Shown here in pieces: positions 6,185-9,615 of a DNA stretch of 9,615 bases. Position numbers and translations under genes: made by a program. Under the pieces are notes generated by a model. It was not told where the DNA came from. It saw only the letters and a list, made by a program, of their open reading frames with translations, and did not search any database. Origin of the DNA: Pseudomonadota bacterium (lineage in GTDB: Bacteria > Pseudomonadota > Alphaproteobacteria > Rhizobiales > Devosiaceae); contig JAEZKB010000306.1 in the NCBI GenBank assembly GCA_023415605.1, positions 1 to 9,615 on the forward strand, written 5' to 3'. Numbering within the stretch: the first letter of the stretch is position 1; each line of letters opens with the position of its first letter.

Positions 6185-7746
6185 TGGTCGGTTCCCCCAC
6201 CTTTCCCGGCGACTGGGTCCTGATCCTGCCGGTGGTGCTCTGCCTTCTGGGCGGCGCATTGCTGCTGATGTTCCGCAGCGTGCGGGAGGCGCAGCTGCCG
6301 CTGGCCCTGGTCGTGGTGCTCGCGGTGGTTGCCTGCGACCTGGCGCTGCTCGCGCGCGTGGCGGAGCAGGGACCGCTGGCAATGACCATGGGCAACTGGC
6401 TGCCGCCGTTCGGCATCAGCTTTGCCGCCGACCTGATGGGCGCGAGCTTCGCGCTGGTCGCCGCCGTGGTGACGCTGCTTGTGTTGATCTACCTGCAGAT
6501 GGATGCGCCGGAGCGGGCCAAGCGCGACGGCCTTCATGCGCTGGTGCTGCTGTTGCTCGGCGGGGTGAGCGGCAGTTTCCTCACCGGCGACCTCTTCAAT
6601 CTCTATGTGTGGTTTGAGGTGATGCTGATCGCGAGTTTCGGCCTCATGGTGCTCGGCGGCCGCGACCTGCAGCTGGACGGCACGGTGAAGTACGGCTTCC
6701 TTAATTTCCTCGCCACGACCTTCTTCCTGCTCGGCCTCGGTCTGCTCTACGGCCTTACCGGCACGCTCAACATGGCGGACGTAATGCGTGCCGGAAGTTC
6801 GGCCAACCCGGCAGCGATGGGCTCGGTGGCGGCGATCTTCATGCTCGCGTTCGGCATAAAAGCTGCGGCCTTCCCCGTGAACGCCTGGCTGCCGGCGAGC
6901 TATCACACGCCGCCCGCAGCCATTTCGGCATTGCTCGCGGGGCTGCTGACCAAGGTCGGTATCTACGCACTGCTGCGCACGCTGGTAGCGCTGCTGCCAC
7001 TGAGCCGCGATCTGCTCGACCCCGTGTTGACGGTGATTGCAGCGCTGACGCTGGTGATCGCGCCGCTGGGTGCCATTGCCGAAACCAACCTGCGGCGGGC
7101 CCTGGGCTTCCTCGTCATCGGTGGCATCGGCGCCACCATTGCCGGCATGGCGCTGCCAACTGTGCAGGGCATTGGCGGCAGCGCGCTCTATATCCTCCAC
7201 GCCATGGTGACGATGACGGGGCTCTACCTGACGGCGGGGCTGGTGGAGAAGCTGACCGGCGAAACCGACACGAGGAAGATGGGCGGGCTCTATTCCGCAG
7301 CGAGCTGGCCGTCGATCCTGTTCCTGACCCTAGTGATGGCCGTGGCCGGCGTACCGCCGCTGCTCGGCTTCTGGCCGAAACTTCTGCTGCTCGAGGCCGG
7401 TCTTGATGAAAGCGGTATCGTGGCGGGCACCCCCGATTGGGGGGCGCTTCTGCTCACGGGCGCGCTGCTGCTCAATGCGCTGCTGACGCTGATCGCCGGC
7501 TCGCGGCTATGGTCGCACATCTTCTGGCGCGCCGGGCCGGAGGGTCCGATGGCAGAGACGCCGAACCCAAGCTTGAAGCGCCTGACGCGGCGGGAGATCT
7601 GGCTCGGACTGGTGCCGACGGCGCTGCTGACGGGGCTGGTCGTGGCATCGGCCATCATGCCGGATCTGCTGTTCCGGTTGGCCGATACAGCGGCCCGCGA
7701 TCTGCTGACGCCGGCGCTCTACGTGGAGGCGGTTGGGCTCGAATGA
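6184..7746 (+). CDS. mrpD: Mrp antiporter subunit D (NuoN/NuoM-like)
   Basis: Second complex-I-like antiporter subunit, 520 residues (Bacillus MrpD about 490), predicted to have about 14 membrane helices. Conserved charged residues of the proton path are visible: Glu145 in YVWFEVMLIASFGLM, Lys226 in FGIKAAAFPVNAWLP and Lys257 in LAGLLTKVGIYALLR. HTPPAAISALLAG between the two lysines is a typical broken-helix motif. The start overlaps the mrpC stop by one base (TGATG). No good ribosome-binding sequence lies directly before this ATG, the nearest purine-rich stretch being about 24 bases upstream, so translation probably depends on coupling to mrpC. Confidence 0.94.
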   Translation: MVGSPTFPGDWVLILPVVLCLLGGALLLMFRSVREAQLPLALVVVLAVVACDLALLARVAEQGPLAMTMGNWLPPFGISFAADLMGASFALVAAVVTLLVLIYLQMDAPERAKRDGLHALVLLLLGGVSGSFLTGDLFNLYVWFEVMLIASFGLMVLGGRDLQLDGTVKYGFLNFLATTFFLLGLGLLYGLTGTLNMADVMRAGSSANPAAMGSVAAIFMLAFGIKAAAFPVNAWLPASYHTPPAAISALLAGLLTKVGIYALLRTLVALLPLSRDLLDPVLTVIAALTLVIAPLGAIAETNLRRALGFLVIGGIGATIAGMALPTVQGIGGSALYILHAMVTMTGLYLTAGLVEKLTGETDTRKMGGLYSAASWPSILFLTLVMAVAGVPPLLGFWPKLLLLEAGLDESGIVAGTPDWGALLLTGALLLNALLTLIAGSRLWSHIFWRAGPEGPMAETPNPSLKRLTRREIWLGLVPTALLTGLVVASAIMPDLLFRLADTAARDLLTPALYVEAVGLE

Positions 7747-8222
7747 ACCTTGCGCTGCTGACCATCGTCATCGCTTTGGGCTGGTGCGCTGCCACCGACT
7801 CATTCTCGCTCGGCAATCTCCTCTTCGGCGCACTGCTGGCCGGTCTTGCGCTGTCCTTCGTACGCGGAAAGGTCGGCGGCGGGAGGTTCTGGCGGCAGGG
7901 CTGGGCCGTGCTGGCGTTGACATGGCTCTTCATCAAGGAACTGATGCTGAGCGCCATACGCGTCGGCATTCTGGTGCTACGGCCGAACCTCAGGACGCGA
8001 CTGCGGCCGATGATGATCGACTATCCGCTGACGGTGCAGAGCGACCTGGAGATCACGCTGCTCGCCAACCTGATCACGCTGACACCGGGGACACTGAGCG
8101 TCGATGTGTCCGACGACCGCAAGGTGCTGACCATCCATGCCGTCGACGCGCCGGACCGCGAGGCGGTGATCCGTGACATCCGCGGCGGCTTCGAACGGGC
8201 AGTGGCGAGGGCGTGCAGATGA
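7743..8222 (+). CDS. mrpE: Mrp antiporter subunit E
   Basis: Small Mrp subunit, 159 residues, the usual family length. Two to three hydrophobic segments occupy the N-terminal part (about 1-75), and the C-terminal part is the soluble MrpE domain with the signature LITLTPGTLSVDVSDD (about 108-123). It starts in the ATGA that ends mrpD, with GGAGG at 7725-7729, and ends in the ATGA that starts mrpF. In studied systems MrpE is less strictly required for antiport than the other subunits and may aid assembly or stability; that is family knowledge, not seen here. Confidence 0.93.
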   Translation: MNLALLTIVIALGWCAATDSFSLGNLLFGALLAGLALSFVRGKVGGGRFWRQGWAVLALTWLFIKELMLSAIRVGILVLRPNLRTRLRPMMIDYPLTVQSDLEITLLANLITLTPGTLSVDVSDDRKVLTIHAVDAPDREAVIRDIRGGFERAVARACR

Positions 8223-8506
8223 GCGGCAGCGAGATCATCGTCTGGGCCTGCTGGTTCGCGCTGGGCTGCCTCAGCCTGGGGCTGCTGCTCACCATCGCGC
8301 GACTCATCCTCGGACCGACGCTCCCCGACCGCATCCTCGCGCTCGACCTCATCACCACGCTGGCCCTCAGCTTCATCGTGGTGGCAGCGGTCCTCACCGG
8401 CTTTCACCTCTACGTCGATATTGCCATCGCCCTCGGACTGGTCGGCTTCCTCTCGACGGTGGCGCTAGCGCGATATGTCCTCAAGTGCGCGGAGGCCGGG
8501 AGATGA
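8219..8506 (+). CDS. mrpF: Mrp antiporter subunit F
   Basis: Small membrane subunit with 95 residues and three predicted helices (about 6-30, 40-58, 63-86). The family signature ILGPTLPDRILALDLIT lies between helices 1 and 2, with conserved acidic residues Asp37 and Asp43. The ATG at 8219 was chosen over an in-frame GTG at 8213 because it forms the same ATGA overlap with mrpE as other junctions in the operon and is preceded by GAGGG at 8207-8211. The stop overlaps the mrpG start (ATGA). Confidence 0.93.
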   Translation: MSGSEIIVWACWFALGCLSLGLLLTIARLILGPTLPDRILALDLITTLALSFIVVAAVLTGFHLYVDIAIALGLVGFLSTVALARYVLKCAEAGR

Positions 8507-8832
8507 CCATCGAGATTCTCGCATGGATTGCGGCGCTAGCCATTCTCGCAGGGGGCGTTTTCGGCCTGCTTGCCGGCGTCGGCATGCTGCGCCTGCCGGA
8601 CCTCTACACCCGCATGCACGCGGCCTCGAAGGCCGGGTTGGTCGGGGCAGGTTTGACTTTCGTCGGTATTGCAATTGCCGCTGGGGACAGCTCCATAGTC
8701 CTCAGAGCCGTCCTCGGCATCGTCTTCCTCGCACTGACCACTCCAGTCTCGGCGCACCTCTTGGCGCGCGCCGCGATCAAGGCCGGGCACGTACCTCTGA
8801 ACACTAATATTACTGAGGAATCCAACAGTTAA
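8503..8832 (+). CDS. mrpG: Mrp antiporter subunit G
   Basis: Last gene of the operon, encoding a 109-residue membrane subunit of the PhaG/MnhG/YufB family. The signature GMLRLPDLYTRMHAASKAG (about 27-45) is well preserved, and three helices are visible (about 5-27, 42-60, 66-90). It starts in the ATGA that ends mrpF with GGAGG at 8491-8495. The last dozen or so residues are a polar tail encoded by noticeably AT-richer sequence, and the stop codon lies in the middle of an inverted repeat (8821-8841). Confidence 0.93.
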   Translation: MTIEILAWIAALAILAGGVFGLLAGVGMLRLPDLYTRMHAASKAGLVGAGLTFVGIAIAAGDSSIVLRAVLGIVFLALTTPVSAHLLARAAIKAGHVPLNTNITEESNS

Positions 8833-8841
8833 TCTGTTGGA
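8821..8841. repeat. Perfect inverted repeat spanning the mrpG stop codon
   Basis: Arms TCCAACAG (8821-8828) and CTGTTGGA (8834-8841) pair perfectly around TTAAT, which includes most of the mrpG TAA stop. No T-run follows, so it is not a typical terminator. It could be a transcript-stabilising 3' hairpin or a protein-binding site; the sequence alone does not decide. Confidence 0.6.
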
Positions 8842-8844
8842 AAG

Positions 8845-8876
8845 GATTGCATAGACGGTGCGTCATTGTGGCAATC
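8845..8876. repeat. Nested inverted repeats after mrpG
   Basis: GATTGC (8845-8850) pairs with GCAATC (8871-8876), and inside it GACG (8854-8857) pairs with CGTC (8861-8864) around a three-base loop. Together they could form an interrupted hairpin followed by TTAAAAC. It might be a weak end of the mrp transcript, but it lacks a U-tract and a continuous GC stem. Confidence 0.4.
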
Positions 8877-8986
8877 TTAAAACATTGTCTTCGCCTGTTG
8901 CATTGCAAATCAAATAGACGTATTGGCAGAGATAAGGGCGCGTCACCCTCCAGACTCGCCTGCAACGGTGACATAAAGGACCCGAA
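8877..8986 (+). promoter_or_regulatory. mucR upstream region: possible promoter, palindrome and 5' hairpin
   Basis: This stretch is AT-richer than the flanking genes and must hold the mucR promoter unless mucR is read from mrp. It contains the palindrome TTGCATTGCAA (8898-8908). TTGCAT (8898-8903) and TATTGG (8921-8926) are 17 bases apart and form a weak candidate promoter. GTCACC (8942-8947) and GGTGAC (8967-8972) could pair in the leader just before the ribosome-binding sequence AAAGGA (8975-8980). MucR proteins are known to bind AT-rich DNA and to repress their own promoters, so autoregulation here is a reasonable inference. Confidence 0.4.
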
Positions 8987-9409
8987 ATGAACGATATGTC
9001 CGGCACCATACAGGCGGCTGACAACGATCTCATCGACCTCAGCGCTGATATTGTCTGTGCCTATGTTTCACACAACGCTCTGAGCGTGACCGATCTGCCT
9101 AAGCTGATTGCCGACGTTCATGCTGCGCTGCGCGGCCTGGGCAGTGCGCCGGTGGCTGAAGTCGCCGAAGAGCTGAAGCCGGCGGTGCCGGTCAAGAAGT
9201 CGATCGCGGCCGATTACATCGTCTGCCTCGAAGACGGCAAGAAGTTCAAATCGCTCAAGCGCCATCTGCGTACGCACTACAACCTCTCGCCGGAAGAATA
9301 CCGCGAGAAGTGGGGCCTGCCGGCCGACTACCCGATGGTGGCTCCGAACTACTCGGCGACGCGCTCGCGCCTCGCCAAGGACAATGGCCTGGGCCGCAAG
9401 GCCGCCTGA
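8987..9409 (+). CDS. mucR: MucR/Ros-family zinc-finger transcriptional regulator
   Basis: DNA-binding regulator of the Ros/MucR family, 140 residues, the standard length. In alphaproteobacteria such proteins act as global, H-NS-like regulators of exopolysaccharide, motility, cell cycle or virulence genes. The N-terminal part (about 13-52, LIDLSADIVCAYVSHNALS) is the oligomerisation region; the C-terminal part (about 76-125) is the DNA-binding domain with the finger CLEDGKKFKSLKRHLRTHYN and the following LSPEEYREKWGLPADYPMV. Candidate zinc ligands are Cys80, Asp83, His93 and His97; Asp replaces the second Cys of Ros, a variant known in the family. The ATG at 8987 has AAAGGA (8975-8980) six bases upstream; Met4 is a less likely start. 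The regulated genes cannot be told from here, and location next to mrp does not prove control of it. Confidence 0.94.
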   Translation: MNDMSGTIQAADNDLIDLSADIVCAYVSHNALSVTDLPKLIADVHAALRGLGSAPVAEVAEELKPAVPVKKSIAADYIVCLEDGKKFKSLKRHLRTHYNLSPEEYREKWGLPADYPMVAPNYSATRSRLAKDNGLGRKAA

Positions 9410-9429
9410 TTTCCGCCGACCCATCACCC

Positions 9430-9458
9430 AAACGGCCGTCCCGCAGGGCGGCCGTTTT
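9430..9458 (+). terminator. Intrinsic terminator after mucR
   Basis: AAACGGCCGTCC (9430-9441) pairs with GGGCGGCCGTTT (9446-9457) in a 12-bp stem with one G-T pair and a four-base loop CGCA, ending in TTTT. It begins 20 bases after the mucR stop codon. It lies between two convergent genes and could also act, more weakly, on the minus strand, where the stem ends in TTT. Confidence 0.88.
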
Positions 9459-9469
9459 GATTCTGGCCG

Positions 9470-9615
9470 CTACTTCCGTCTTTGCGTCAGAAGCATGCCG
9501 GCGAGGATGAGGGCCACGCCAACGGCGCTGGCCCAAAGGGCAGGGGGAGAATCGCGGAAGAGATCGAGAACGACGCCCGAGACCATCTGGCCGCCGATCA
9601 CCAGCAGCGCCGTGT
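9470..9615 (-). CDS. C-terminal end of a probable DMT-type (YdcZ/DUF606) membrane transporter, partial
   Basis: Only the last 47 residues are in the window; the gene continues beyond the right edge and ends with TAG at 9470-9472. The visible part begins TALLVIGGQMVSGVVLDLF and contains a second hydrophobic stretch, ASAVGVALILAGMLL, before the basic tail TQRRK. A G-Q-containing helix, a polar linker and a final helix with a short basic end resemble the C-terminus of small DMT-superfamily proteins of the YdcZ/DUF606 type. The identification rests on this short segment, so another membrane protein family is possible. It is convergent with mucR. Confidence 0.6.
   Translation of the reverse strand, partial: TALLVIGGQMVSGVVLDLFRDSPPALWASAVGVALILAGMLLTQRRK

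Larger units (their letters stand above)
3109..8832 (+). other. mrpABCDEFG operon (Mrp/Mnh/Pha cation/proton antiporter)
   Basis: Seven consecutive plus-strand genes in the canonical A-B-C-D-E-F-G order of group 1 Mrp systems. Every junction overlaps: A/B, D/E, E/F and F/G by four bases (ATGA), and B/C and C/D by one base (TGATG). This implies one transcript with translational coupling, suited to equal production of subunits of a single membrane complex. MrpA and MrpB are separate genes here rather than the fused form found in many rhizobia. Whether the exported ion is Na+ or K+ cannot be read from the sequence. Confidence 0.93.

Noticed and set aside
6178..7200. A 340-codon minus-strand open frame across mrpD
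   Set aside because: Rich in His, Gln, Glu and Arg as expected from the reverse complement of a Leu/Ala-rich membrane protein; no motif or ribosome-binding support.
8821..8876. Intrinsic terminator for the mrp operon
   Set aside because: Hairpins are present, but none has a continuous GC-rich stem followed by a T-run, so I list them as repeats rather than as a terminator.
1..9615. CRISPR arrays, tRNA or rRNA genes, insertion sequences, prophage or defence genes
   Set aside because: No regularly spaced repeats, no RNA gene signatures and no transposase, integrase or defence-type proteins were seen on either strand.

Overview
The window looks like chromosomal DNA from a high-GC alphaproteobacterium, most likely of the order Hyphomicrobiales (Rhizobiales). 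The main pointers are a MucR/Ros-family single-zinc-finger regulator, which is largely an alphaproteobacterial family, the rhizobial-like Fe/Mn superoxide dismutase, and the GC-rich codon usage in every gene. The style resembles Devosia and relatives, but that is an impression and was not tested.

Layout. Positions 1-109 hold no convincing gene, only a GC-rich hairpin of the kind seen in intergenic repeats. On the minus strand follow a complete superoxide dismutase gene (157-765) with a strong intrinsic terminator behind it (110-133), and upstream of it on the same strand a complete oligopeptidase B gene (878-2956). A 152-base divergent intergenic region (2957-3108) separates these from a seven-gene plus-strand operon, mrpABCDEFG (3109-8832), encoding a complete multi-subunit Mrp/Mnh/Pha-type monovalent cation/proton antiporter. 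All six gene junctions overlap by 1 or 4 bases. A 154-base, comparatively AT-rich gap rich in inverted repeats (8833-8986) leads to a mucR-type regulator gene (8987-9409). A terminator (9430-9458) lies between it and the 3' end of a convergent minus-strand gene (9470 to the window edge) that looks like a YdcZ/DUF606-type membrane transporter.

How the genes work together. The Mrp proteins form one inner-membrane complex: MrpA and MrpD are the complex-I-like antiporter subunits, MrpC is NuoK-like, and MrpB, E, F and G are small membrane subunits. The complex uses the proton gradient to expel Na+ or K+, supporting pH and salt homeostasis. The superoxide dismutase and oligopeptidase B are separate housekeeping/stress functions. 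MucR is probably a global regulator with its own promoter, and nothing in the sequence ties it specifically to mrp.

I see no clear new biological system. The points most worth a second look are the uncertain mrpA start, the structured gap between mrpG and mucR, and residue-level details in the superoxide dismutase and oligopeptidase B.
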